Shown: positions 30,410 through 41,508 of the stretch, piece after piece
How positions within the stretch are numbered: the first letter of the stretch is position 1
Layout: each line of letters starts with the position of its first letter
From: Conchocele bisecta
Taxonomy: Eukaryota; Mollusca; Bivalvia; Lucinida; Thyasiridae
Length of the DNA stretch: 64,000 nucleotides
Direction of reading: 5' to 3'
Assembly (NCBI GenBank): GCA_029237695.1
Contig: CM055279.1
Span: forward strand, 17,447,686-17,511,685
The notes under the pieces: generated by a model
The model's input: the letters and a program-made list of their open reading frames with translations, nothing else
The model's database searches: none
Told to the model about the DNA's origin: nothing
Made by a program: the position numbers and the translations under genes

Positions 30410-33400
30410 TTAGAGAGGTTCTGTATGTATTCCGTCTGGTAACACACGTCTTTTATCGTAGTATGCCGAGAGTCCTAATTTTTGTTGACAGTACGTTTTC
30501 ATAACACCGTCTTTCATTTTAAATCCCCTATTTTGTGCTACATCTATAATGTGTTTTCCATCTTCTGTAGTTTCACTTAGTACTCGTTTATATCTATCCC
30601 AATTTAAATTGTTAGTTCTCTTGGACATTCCTTTCGCAGAGTTTTTATTAATATAATTAAATGTTTCTACAAAATAACACTTACTAGATAACGCTATCGC
30701 CCTATCTCCGCTAAATTCCATTTTGAAAAGTCCGGGCTCTCTTTCGCTCCATTTATCCCAAGCCAACCATTTCTTTTTTTCTTTTCAAACCCGTCTAGTA
30801 AGTTAGGTCTAATCAATTCCTCTATCGTTTTTCCACTAACTCCTATATACATACTATCCGTATCCATCTGTATTAATTCAAAGTCTTCTCTTTTTACGTA
30901 TTTGTCAAGAAATTCGTAGTAAAATTCCAACATTCTCAATTTAGCTAGTTGATAAACCGCTATTCCACAATGGAATGGTCTCTTTACCGCACACCTGGGT
31001 TTTCTTGAAGATATTTCGTACGCATCTCCTATCTCTTCCAAATCGTCAAAGAATGCAGATCTTAATGCTTTGTCAACACAGGTTTCGTTTTGTGTATATG
31101 TCGTATTTAAATGTCTCTCCGTTGCCTCTATCATTTTTCCACAACACGAGTTTCCTAATAATTTCATTATGTCGGCTACTGGTTTCTTATTTGGTTCTAC
31201 ATCACCCGTTCGTCTTGCGGCTGTAACTTCTTTTGCGAACCATTCGAATGGTTTTCCGCTAATATAATCTATAACACGATGAACTCCAGTTATTTCTAGG
31301 CCGTGTTTTAAATACCATTTCAACAGTGGCGCGTACAGCAATACTTTAGTGGCTGTCATAGATCCCACCAATTTTTTTCCATCTCCTCTTGTTCGGCCAG
31401 TATCTTTTAAATATTTTAACATGTGTGTGGGAACTTCATCAACCTCTACTTCTCTGTTTATAAATATTGGGGACATTTCAGAAAACTTATCTTTTAAGTT
31501 GTGTGGAACTTCTATATCCACCTCCGCAAACCCAAACCAGTCTCCAGATAAAACTCTTTTACAAAACTTTTTAATAAATTTAGGGTTATGTGGGGTATCT
31601 ATATGGTGTATAGTTTCTCTCCCACACGGCATCTCTTTATTTAACGTAGATAAATATAACGCGTTTGCGTCGTACCCCAAAACAGCCTTGCACGGTTTGG
31701 AACCCACTCTAATATTTGAAACACCAGCTTCTGCATATCGTGTAAATACTATTGATGGACCGCCAACTAGAGCGTCCTTCATCATTTCATATGTTTCTTC
31801 TTTTGGTGCATATAGAGCATCCTCCGGTATAATCGTCTTCGAAGATTTTTGTTCTTTAATGGTTCCTCTCAATAAATATTGTATAGCTACTCCAGGTAGT
31901 GTTACCGCATCTTTGAAAATATCCACACCTCTGTGTTTATAAAATTCACACATTTTTTCCACCGCTTCTAGGAACGGTGCTACATCTAAATCGTTATAAT
32001 ATTTACAACCAATCTCTGAAAGTTTTCATATTATTTTCTTCGAAAATTCTACGACATTTACTTAATTCTGTTTCATCTATTAACATTTTCCCAGATAGTT
32101 TGGAATACCAATTCTCTATATCCGGTAGTCCTGGGTAATCCAGTTTGTCTGGAGAATCGAACCACTCATAAGGAAAGAAAGATTTCTGTCCTTTGCATAC
32201 GTAGGCTTTTATCCAACTATCGTAACTTACACCTGGGTCCTAGATAGAAAGTATTTACATCAAGAAATCCTCAAACTCTCTCTGGAGTAAATAGAAATAT
32301 TGTTGCGTTTGCACGTTTTCCGACCATTACTTCTTTGTTGTTGATGCCAGTTCGCCTACTAGGTATTTCTTTATTAAGTTTATATCGTACTTACTGCTGT
32401 TAAAACCTATAACCGGTACTTGCTCTATCCACTGTTCGATCTTGGCGATTTGGTTTTTACGTAAATGTTCTGTATTAAACCCATATCTTGACCACACTTC
32501 TTCTCTTATAGCTTTTCCCCTGACTTTCAAATCTTCTAAGAATTTTTCTATAAGTTTTGCGGGATCTTTATCACAAATATGAGTTACTGTTCCTGAGAAA
32601 TTATCTCCTATACTAACGCTTACCGGAACGTGCTCGGCTTCGTACTCTAGATTATTACCGAGAGTTTCAAATTCTGGGTTGAGATACGCCTCAAAATCAT
32701 ATACTATCTGATATGGATAAAGAGTAGTGTCGCAACCGATCTTTATGTCTTTACCAGTTCTTTGAAATTCGCATTCCCACATAAACTACTAGGTTGAATT
32801 CTTTGCTTCTTCTAATAAGTGTATCTCTTCTCATAGTGGATGCGCGTTCTTCTTTTCTATGCTTTGCATGAATCTCACACCCGTGCCAGTAACAGCCGTG
32901 ATATTGATATACGGTATTGGTTTCTGGACAGTATCCATCTACTGGAGCTCCTAAAATCCATCTTTCACCCCCGTGTCCACACTGTTCGTGGTGAATGTGA
33001 ATTCCCTCGCGCTTTTCCACAGAGTACATCCAATCGATCGCCCCATAACTGTTAGAACTTTTTGGTAGAACGCTTTCTCGAACGACGAACGCGGCGCTCT
33101 AAATAATTACCATCACATACTACTTTTGTCTCACCTTTCATACATTTTGGTCCGTGTCTCTTATATTACTCGCTTTCGTGAATTTCTGCTTGCAATTATC
33201 GCAGGCGTAAATTTTAGATAGGTTTTTAAGGTTTTTTATTAGAAATGCGTGATTATTAAACAGTCCTATTGTCATTGGTTTATTACCTATTGCCTTATAG
33301 TGCGCTGGTACCTATTTCAACCACCATACGTTACATTCGGTGGGTTGATATACTTCTATACCGATTTTAAAAAACTCTTCAACCTTTTTCAGATCTGAAA

Positions 33401-34380
33401 AACTGAAGGTTGTGAAACCACATTACTACCAAAATATTGCTTACTAAGTTCTTTCGCCTTTTCTGTACATCTGTCGGGTCTTTTATCTGTCATATGCATA
33501 GCTAGACACCTGAACAGACAAAGGTTGTCATTATACTTATCTAAAGAATACATACCCCTTTTTTATTCTTCAGCCATTCTGGAAGTTCTCCTCCTGCTGC
33601 TTCTTTGGATTGTAGTCCCAAATCTTTTCCCCTACTACCCTGTATTAGCTTTACGAAAAGCTCTACCCATCTTACAAACTTCCACTTTGTATTCGGTCTG
33701 TCTATTTTATCGGACATTATTCGTGCTTGCTCCTTATCTGACAGCCATTTTTTAACGGTTTTCATTGATGATAGTGGTTCGCTACCACCGAGATTTTTGT
33801 GAAATATTAGAGTTTTAGGTTTTCCATTTTTAGTTTCCTCCATATGTTCTAGCTTGTAAGAATATGAATATCTCAAATAAAAATTTGTTGTTAGATACGG
33901 AGCGAGTTTATCGGACATGCGTTCGGACTCGTTGATGTCAATGTTTTTACGAAAGGATAATGTAACTACCCGTCTTCCATTTTCCACCTTTTCCAATTTT
34001 TCATCGTGAGCCCCCAATATTTCTTCACCTTTTTCCACTATCGCGCGAACGAGAGATTTGTTCTTATTATTTTGTATTGGGCCACCTGTGTGTCTAATTT
34101 GGGACAAATTATTGGTGCTTGAAGGTTTTATTACACTAGCCCTTAACTCCGCAATACTTTCTTTTTGAATTCTGTTACCAACTTCCTCCGCTAGTGAGAG
34201 GTTTGTAAATGCCCCTCTTTTATAGGCGCGGGTAAACCGCTTCATAAACGCCTCATTCTTTGTGGCATTTATCAGCTTTGTCAACCCCCTAACTCTCAAC
34301 CGTGTACTATAAGTAATCCCTAGAGATTCGGCTTCTCTTCTCAAACTTTCTATTTCTGCTCTAGTTTCTGGTGTTATCAT
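30410..34380 (-). pseudogene. Protein-primed family B DNA polymerase with large N-terminal extension, heavily broken
   Basis: Nearly 4 kb of coding sequence runs leftward from ATG 34378-34380. In order: a basic N-terminal region (33541-34380, 279 aa); a Cys-protease-like DNLCLFRCLA block (about 33500-33530; OTU-like in style); a CDNCKQKF zinc-type cluster (about 33190); VDGYCPETNTVYQYHGCYWH (about 32910; reminiscent of Vsr-like nucleases); Exo I DFEAYLN (near 32698), Exo II GFNSSKYDINL (near 32407) and Exo III YYNDLDV (near 32000); Pol motif A YDANALYLS (near 31670), motif B LLGNSCCGKM (near 31150) and motif C MDTDSMY (near 30860). Breaks lie near 33550, 33395, 33312-33314 (TAG), 33160, 33058, 32780, 32330, 32250, 32010 and 30770. 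In intact relatives it replicates the linear genome from a protein primer. This copy cannot be translated as one protein. Confidence 0.9.
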
Positions 34381-34415
34381 ATTTTCTGTATTATACTTTT
34401 GTATATATACTTTTG

Positions 34416-34511
34416 TATAACCTATGAAATTTATCTGTTCAATTGGACGTCAAAAATTTACATAATGTTTTTTTTCACGTCCAATTGAACAGATAAATTT
34501 CATAGGTTATA
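34416..34511. promoter_or_regulatory. 35-bp-arm perfect palindrome between divergent polymerase and zinc-finger genes
   Basis: Arms 34416-34450 and 34477-34511 are exact reverse complements around a 26-nt T-rich loop. Each arm contains ACGTCCAATTGAAC, which also occurs near the left end of the element (20926-20942). It lies between the polymerase start (34380) and the zinc-finger start (34522), so it is placed to serve as a bidirectional promoter; a role in replication, or a hairpin origin, are alternatives. Confidence 0.7.
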
Positions 34512-34521
34512 TACATATATA

Positions 34522-34813
34522 ATGGAGTGTGAGACTTGTTGTAAGACGTTTATGTGTAAAGACTATCTACGAAGGCATCTAGCGAGACGTAGAAAGTTTC
34601 CTTGTGTCCCCCCACAATTTCAATGCCCTAGATGCCCTTGTAAATTCGTTAGTGCCCAAACTCTTTGTAGACCATAAGCAACTACGCTGTCAGGTGGCTA
34701 AAGGTGAACGTGGTAGACTAGAGCTGGTAGAATTAGTTGCTGATCTGCGAAATAAATTAGCTATATCGGAGAAGAAAAATGAGGAATATAAACTATTGTA
34801 CTTGCATGAATGA
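34522..34813 (+). pseudogene. Small zinc-finger / coiled-coil gene with a frameshift
   Basis: ATG 34522 opens MECETCCKTFMCKDYLRRHL, a C2H2-like finger, and a second Cys pair (CPRCPC), then stops at 34675-34677. The adjacent frame carries on with HKQLRCQ, which would complete the second finger, and a charged coiled-coil tail (LVELVADLRNKLAISEKKNE) to 34813. One indel between about 34640 and 34675 would explain it. It is the last gene before the right repeat; a DNA-binding regulator is a plausible inference. Confidence 0.6.
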
Positions 34814-34823
34814 TTTCGACTTT

Positions 34824-35022
34824 TTTCAAAAGTCAATTACCAATATAATTGGGACTCCCTCTTTTCAAAATTATTTTCTCCAAAAATTCATAAATTTGCT
34901 GTCGGGAGACCCAATTTTCCTCGTTAACCAATTTTTTGATTTTCGGGGGTGGTGGGGGTATTATAGAGGGTGAAAAATGATATCACGGTAGGTGGTATCA
35001 TTTTGACTCCCTTACTACTACT
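34824..35022 (-). repeat. Right terminal inverted repeat of the Polinton-like element
   Basis: Reverse complement of 20691-20889, ending ...GACTCCCTTACTACTACT. TAAAG at 35022-35026 may be the second half of an imperfect target duplication. Confidence 0.95.
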
Positions 35023-37425
35023 AAAGCCTCGCTAGTACTCGTTTAAACGTTGTATGAAAGAATACGTTGTTTTCCGACTTCGGACTAACAAACAATCATT
35101 TTCACATTTCTGGATTCATGCAATCGTTGCTAGCTGTTGTTGTTGTTGGCGATGTTCATAACACGCATGCTTATTGTTTGGAGTCACGTATTGAATTAGC
35201 AGACCGTTATAAAACCTACGAGCACCCCTATATCGTAATATGTTAATGCTAGTGATGTAAATTAGCTTTAGTTATTCTTGAATTATATGAGGTATATTCG
35301 GAGATTACACATGGATAGTGCTTATGGATAGAAAATATGCACGGGTTTCGGCTAGAGTCAAGACGTATATTCGACATCTACCTTGACCTGAGATATGACC
35401 TTGACCTGAAAAGTGACAGTAAATGAAAGACAAACCTGTGAAAATATGGTAATAATGTATGGTATGTTGCTAGGAGCTGTAAATATATAAAATTCCCCGG
35501 ATTTTGGTTTATTTTTTTGTGAATTTTGCATTTGACCTTGACTTTAATGAATCTGACATCCTGAAAATTATTGAAAAGCATATCGGTATCCTAATAAAAG
35601 AAATGTATATTTTAATTGTATACCTTGAAATATGGCGGCCATCTTGGATTTGTACTGAAAACTGGCATTTGCCATGGGTGAAATCGCGTGGAATATAGTT
35701 TGTGTTATTATATACTGTCAGTGGATTCATTTCTGGTGAGAAAACTTTGTTAACATTTTTGTCCAACCTCAGTGATTGTTTAGCCTTCTTTGCTGGGACT
35801 ATTGTGGCAGAGGTAAATCGTGATTATAAATGTGGAGGTGACTGGAGAAATGGGGCTTATGAGATGTGCAACCAGATCCCGATCAGACTGTGCGCAAAAC
35901 CCATAAGCCATATTCACAGCCACAAATAAGATCGCCAGCACACAGTAATGCGTTGTTGGCTGAATGAAGAATAGTGTACACCCTGATCAGACTGAGTGGA
36001 TGCGTAGCTTGGTAGTGGGGCTACACTGTTCACAAACGCCTAAAGGTCTATTCTCAAAACGTTGAATATTATAATATGAACTTGAGAAATGCTATCTTTG
36101 TATATGTAGACACAAGAGGTTAATAACTTGTGTGGTGAAAACCACTGATACACAGATCCGTGCACGTTATATAGCTTTAGTCAGTGTACGTGTGTACGCA
36201 CAAGCGTAAGTGTGCATGTACCTTAGCAACGCCCAATACCTTTCATTTCTTAATATATGTAATGTAAGAACCACTTCATGGATTCTAATGATATGTGGCC
36301 ACAATGTGTGTCTATGGATTGTGCTTGTTTCGCATACACCCAAGGTCAAGGTCACTGAGGTCTTATGCTCGACTTGTGTGAAAGGCAAAATGCGTCAAAG
36401 GTTGTTTTTCTTTTCAATGATTTAAGGACCAACTATATACCTGTTCATCGTTTGATACTTTCTTCATAAATGTGATAGAAATATTTTGTTTACATATATG
36501 TCAACATTGCCTCGTTACTGTATCCTATACGGCACATGGGGTGGCCAAGTCGGCCATATTTGTGTGTTCCAGCCATCAGCCAGTTTCACCTGTTCTGTCG
36601 TTTGACAAATAACTCAAAATGTAGATATAATGATATGATATAATTGTAGCTAATCACATGTAGAAAAGCCAGGAGAACGGACTCCTATCAATTATATTAC
36701 ACCAAACTGTAATATATGTCAGTTTTCTGGACAGGTTTGTGCCTGTGTTTTTAGCAACATGAACCACCATTATAAATAGCTTCGTACACAGAAAATCGCA
36801 CAGTGTATCACTTTTACCTGGTAAACCACACAACACATACCATATATACCCACTACTGTACTGTACATTAACTATCAGAACCAGTGACATGTATGCAGTT
36901 ACCTGAGTGTATTGTCCCTGGTGTCTACTCACCTACTATGCGAGTAAATATGGCTTTACATATGGGTAATGTGTACAGTAACATATGCTGTGCATCAGAT
37001 TGGAAAGCTTACACGTTGAAATTTATTTTGAGAAATGCTCAGATATCTCGTAGTTTGTATAGTTTGCTGGCATAATATTCATAGCTTGCCGTGGTCATAT
37101 CTGTCTATTATGTAATGCACCAAATTGTATTTGGTTTATTGTCATAGTATTTGCTGTATGTGTCAAACGCACGAGTGGTGAAACTGTACGATGGCTTGTA
37201 CATACAACGATGGCGGAGATGGTAACTCAATGCTCCATATAGTATACAGTATCAAGACAATATTCACATATGTTATAGTCATATATCACATCACTCTTAT
37301 GAAGCAATTACCATTGAAGTCAAGTGTATCTATCTATTACCTAATACCTTAAAACACCTTCACCTATTTCAATATTTGGCCACAATGTGTGTCTAGGACG
37401 GTGCTTTGTTTCACGGGCACCCCAC
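35023..37425. other. Gene-less AT-rich flank with dispersed repeats
   Basis: No convincing gene. ACCTTGACCTGA / ATGACCTTGACCTG at 35380-35408, AAGGTCAAGGTCACTG near 36342 and the TGATCAGACTG-type repeat (35856-36060) belong to dispersed families. The phrase CACAATGTGTGTCTA occurs at 36300 and 37382, so a diverged repeat pair is present. Confidence 0.5.
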
Positions 37426-37800
37426 CAGAGCTCCAGATAAGCTTTCTGTCCAAAGCGTACTACACCCCCTGATTTCAAAATATTTGCATATGTTACTTTT
37501 ACAAATGGATTATTGATTTTCTTCAGTACTACATAGGGGACAAATGATAAAAAAAAATGTAACAAATTTAAACATTCACTTATTTGAGCTGCAAAAAGCA
37601 AACACTGTTTGCTTTTTTTAGCTCAACTAAGTGAATTTTCAACTTTATGACAGCATTAATTTTCACTACTCAATTTGAAAATCAATGAGTATTTTCACAT
37701 TGCTGTGCGTATTTTGTACTCCCACTTTTGATAATCAATGCGTATTCAACTAAAATAATTGCGCAAAATACGCCAATAAGCACCTTATCTGGAGCTCTGT
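37426..37800. repeat. Foldback element, family D (CAGAGCTCCAGATAAG ends)
   Basis: Terminal CAGAGCTCCAGATAAG is mirrored by CTTATCTGGAGCTCTG at 37785-37800. Internal GAGCTGCAAAAAGCAAACAC and GTTTGCTTTTTTTAGCTC form the centre. A diverged copy is at 61880-62180, and solo ends occur near 51255, 54840 and 55262. Confidence 0.75.
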
Positions 37801-37830
37801 CCCACGTCTGAACACCCAGGTAAATGTCAC

Positions 37831-38216
37831 TACTGTCTGTTCCACATTTTTGTTCGACCAACGAACTATGTATTTGCTATTAAATACATTAAACCTATAA
37901 CATATTAAAATGTAAGTACTTTTTCATCAATAACAAAGAGTCACCCTTCCCAAAACGATTTTCTCATGGGAATTTAACGGGGAGGAGTGACGGTGCACAT
38001 GTTGAAGTAACGGTTCAAGGTCTATAGATACATTAAATATACCTAAACGTATCAATAAGTGGGAAAAATATGTTTTGACTACTCCCTGTTAGAACAGGGT
38101 GTTAGAACAGGGAATAATAAAAGTTTAACTTACTTTTTGTTCACTTATTGATACTGTTGTGTATTTTAATGCATTTATAGGCGTTGGTATGTTACTTCAA
38201 CCTGTGCGACGGTGGG
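37831..38216. repeat. Family H half-copy followed by a separate palindrome
   Basis: 37831-37980 matches the family H end (ACTGTCTGTTCCACATTTTT, CACCCTTCCCAAAACGATTT). From about 37987 an imperfect palindrome with TGTTGAAGTAACGGT, TATCAATAAGTG / CACTTATTGATA and GTTACTTCAACCTGTG ends near 38215. Confidence 0.55.
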
Positions 38217-39764
38217 GGTCGAAAAACGAACACAAATTGGAAAGTGACTCCGAAACCATTCTAGATAGATTGGAAATGATGTAACTACAATGCAAGAAAA
38301 CAACTATTGATGAAGTTTGGAGACTAACGAATGAAGAGATATCCAACGTTTGGATGTATGTCCAATATATTTGACATGAAGGTCAATGTCACCGTGGGCA
38401 CGGTCGCCCGAATGAGACACTGGGTAGATAACAATCAATGTAAGAAAGATATTAATGAAATTTGGTAAAGGATCCGACTAACGGATCAAGAGGTATTCAA
38501 CATTTGGACGCATGTACAAACTAGAAAATGTGTTCATAGAACACGGATGCCCCACATATCGCTTTGATAGTAAAGGAGGCAAAATGTCAAGTCCAAAAGG
38601 GGAAGATAATCCATGGCTCAGTGTCAAAGCCAAAAATAGAATTTCACTTTGTGCATCTACACACCATAAAGAAGCTACACACCAAGCATCAAGCCTACAG
38701 CTATACGGTTTATAATGTTCTACAAGGTTACAAGGAACATGGTGAAATTATATATCTCTAAGAGATAATCCATGACCCGGTGGTCGAATAAAAAAGTCAA
38801 AATAAAGTGTGCGCATCAACTCATCATAAGGAAGCGACGTACCAAGTTTCAGGCTCTTACGGTTTAAACAGTGTTATTAATTACAGGCAAAAAAGGAGGA
38901 GATTATCCATGACCCGGGGATCGAATCAAACATTGAAATACACTGTGTGCATATACATATCATAAGGAAGCTACATACCAAGTTTTCAGGTCTGCAGCTA
39001 GTACGGTTTAAAAGTTTTACGAGTTACAAGGTTGGTGACAGACAAGGGTAACACTAAATTCCCCCTCCACTATCGTGGCGAGGCATAATTATTGACACAA
39101 AGTCTCATCCGAATGAGTGGGGGGATAGTCATCAATGTGAGAAAGCTATTGATGAAAGTTGGCAATGATCCGACTTACACAGGTACTTATACAGATATAA
39201 ACATTTAATAATAATTATTTTACTGATAGTGACTGACGGTGGTATAAGGCTATTTTCATATGCAAATGAGGCATGATATTTTTAATTATTTATACTAATA
39301 AAATGCGTCACTTGAAAAAAAAACATATTTTCGACCGAGTACAAAGGATGTTCATTGCACATCAAAAAATAAATACAGAATACATAGTAATGTCCGTTAA
39401 CATTTTAAGGAAAAACGGTTATCGCCCCTGATATCAGTGTGGAAATTTATGTGATATAAAATGTATAATAATGGCAATTAATACGTGGGGCAATGGTGAA
39501 TGAATGTTTATTTTGCCAGAAAATGTCTCAGATGATGTCTCTGATATAAAGAACATTTTGTGCCTACTGAGTGGGCATGTACCTTTAATGAAATTTGGTA
39601 ATGATCCGACTCGCGGATCAAGAGATATGTGAACTGTGGCTACGTCCAAAATTTACGTCCCAAGTTGTTGACGACACCGACGACACCGACGAAAACCGAC
39701 GACGGAATTTTGACCTCTAAGTCTCATTTTCCACTATCGTGGGTGAGACAAAAGTTGCCATGGA
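38217..39764. other. Gene-less stretch of diverged repeat units
   Basis: Phrases such as GAAATTTGGTAA(T/A)GATCCGACT recur at about 38458, 39155 and 39590, and CACACCATAAGGAAGCTAC-like text recurs at about 38660, 38820 and 38945. These are old tandem copies. A patch at 39195-39600 is repeated at 47395-47770. No gene is supported. Confidence 0.5.
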
Positions 39765-41490
39765 AACTAAACAAGAGGGCCATAATGGCCCTAATTCGCT
39801 CATCTGACTCCATGAACACCAGAGGAGAATGTGACATTGAGTTCATGTGTTTTTAAAAAAAATGTGCTATTTTAAGATGGCGGTCATCTTGCATTAAGCG
39901 ATGACTCTCAATTTACCAAATCTGAAAATGCTTCACCCAAGGATCTTAACTTACTATGAAGTTTGGCCAGCATCGGCCATGTGGTTCCTGAGAAAAAGAC
40001 GTTCAAAATCTCGAATAAATGGACTTTATATTGCACCAGAGCAATCGCCTCATCGATAACTTCAATTTGATATATGACATGAGCATATTTGGTCAAAAAT
40101 AAAATTTGACCCCACGGGCCACGCCCATTTTTGACCCCGGGGTCACCATTTTAACACCTTTGAAAGAGCATTGTACATCGATCATTCCTACCAAGTTTCG
40201 TCGAAATCCGGCTGGCGGTTCATGAGAAGTAGATTTTTTAAGAATTTGTGCTATTTTTAGACGGCGGCCATCTTGGATTAGCGACGACCTCCGTTTTAAC
40301 AAATCTGAAAAGGCTTCACCCATGGACCATAACTGTGAAGTTTTGCCACCATGGGCCAAGCGGTTCGTGTGAAAAAGAATTTTGAAATCTCTAATAAAAG
40401 AACGACCTTTTGACCTTTCTGCGGCCATCTTGGATGACATGACCATCCAATTTCGACAAAAAATGTACCAGAGAGATCGCCTCTTTGATACCTTCGATTT
40501 GATATAGATATGACCATATTCGATCAAAAATAAAATTTGACCCCAATTTAACCCCACGGGCCACGCCCATTTTTTACCCCGGGGTCACCATTTTAACAAA
40601 TTTGAAAGAGCATTGTACATCGATCATTCCTACCAAGTTTCGTCGAAATCCGGCTGGCGGTTCATGAGAAGAAGATTTTTTAAGAATGTGTGCTATTTTT
40701 AGACGGTGGCCATCTTGGATTAGCGACGACCTCCGTTTTAACAAATCTGAAAAGGCTTCACCCATGGACCATAACTGTGAAGTTTGGCCACCATGTGCCA
40801 AGCGGTTCGTGTGAAGAAGAATTTGAAAACTCTAATAAAAGAACAACCTTTTGACCTTTCGGCGGCCATCTTGGATTAGCGATGACCTCCATTTTAACAA
40901 ATCTGAAAAGGCTTCACCCATGGACCATACCTTTTAAGTTTGGCTACCATGGGCCAAGCGGTTCATGTGAAGAATAATTTTTAAATCTCTAATAAAAGAA
41001 CGACCTTTCGGCGGCCATCTTGGATGGCATAACCATCCGATTTCGACAAAAAATGCACCAGAGTGATCGCCTCGTTGACACTTCGATTTGATATATGACA
41101 TGACCATATTCGGTCAAAAATAAAATTTGACCCCAATTTGATCCCACGGGCCACGTCCATTTTTTGACCCCGGGGTCACCATTTTAACAACCTTGAAAGA
41201 GCATTGTACATCGATCATTCCTACCAAGTTTTGTCGAAATCCGGTTTGCGGTTCTTGAGAAGATTTTTGAAGAATTTGTGCTACTTTTAGACGGCGGCCA
41301 TCTTGGATTACGTGATGACGTCATTTTAGCAATTTTGTAATCCCCCTACCTGACCATGAAGTTTGGTGACTATAGGCCTAATGGTTACCGAGGAGAAGAC
41401 GTTTGAAAATGTTCACGGACGACGGACGGAGACGATGGACGGACGGACGAGACACATTGCGGTAACAATAGCTCACATGAGCTAAAAATC
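39765..41490 (+). repeat. 1.7-kb bivalve-type dispersed repeat with internal duplications
   Basis: Starts AAACAAGAGGGCCATAATGG and ends in a GACGGACGG-rich tract plus AACAATAGCTCACATGAGCT. Inside, the block ACCAAGTTTCGTCGAAATCC with GGCGGCCATCTTGGATTAGC recurs three times (about 40192, 40632 and 41224). I associate these end phrases with a very common bivalve repeat. Open frames here are by-products of the repeat. Confidence 0.7.
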
Positions 41491-41508
41491 GCTATGCACG
41501 GCGATTCA

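Larger units (their letters stand above)
20691..35022. mobile_element. Polinton/Maverick-like (adintovirus-like) integrated element, 14.3 kb
   Basis: 199-bp terminal inverted repeats (20691-20889, 34824-35022) enclose the characteristic set: major capsid protein, packaging ATPase, retroviral-type integrase and protein-primed family B polymerase, plus fiber-like and small membrane genes. Termini are 5'-AG...CT-3', the Polinton signature. An imperfect 5-6-bp target duplication is possible: TAAAG at 20685-20689 and 35022-35026, the latter overlapping the last base of the element. Three transcription blocks can be inferred: leftward (24888 to 22048), rightward (24958 to 30365) and leftward polymerase (34380 to 30410), with one short rightward gene at each end. 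Many genes are broken. Relatives that I recognise are abundant in cnidarian and other invertebrate genomes. Confidence 0.92.

Noticed and set aside
38512..38761. Two overlapping ~65-codon frames
   Set aside because: Sequence consists of diverged repeat units with conserved non-coding phrases.
40093..40801. Open frames of 154 and 75 codons sharing a sequence
   Set aside because: They share text only because they lie in repeated blocks of a dispersed element; no protein domain.
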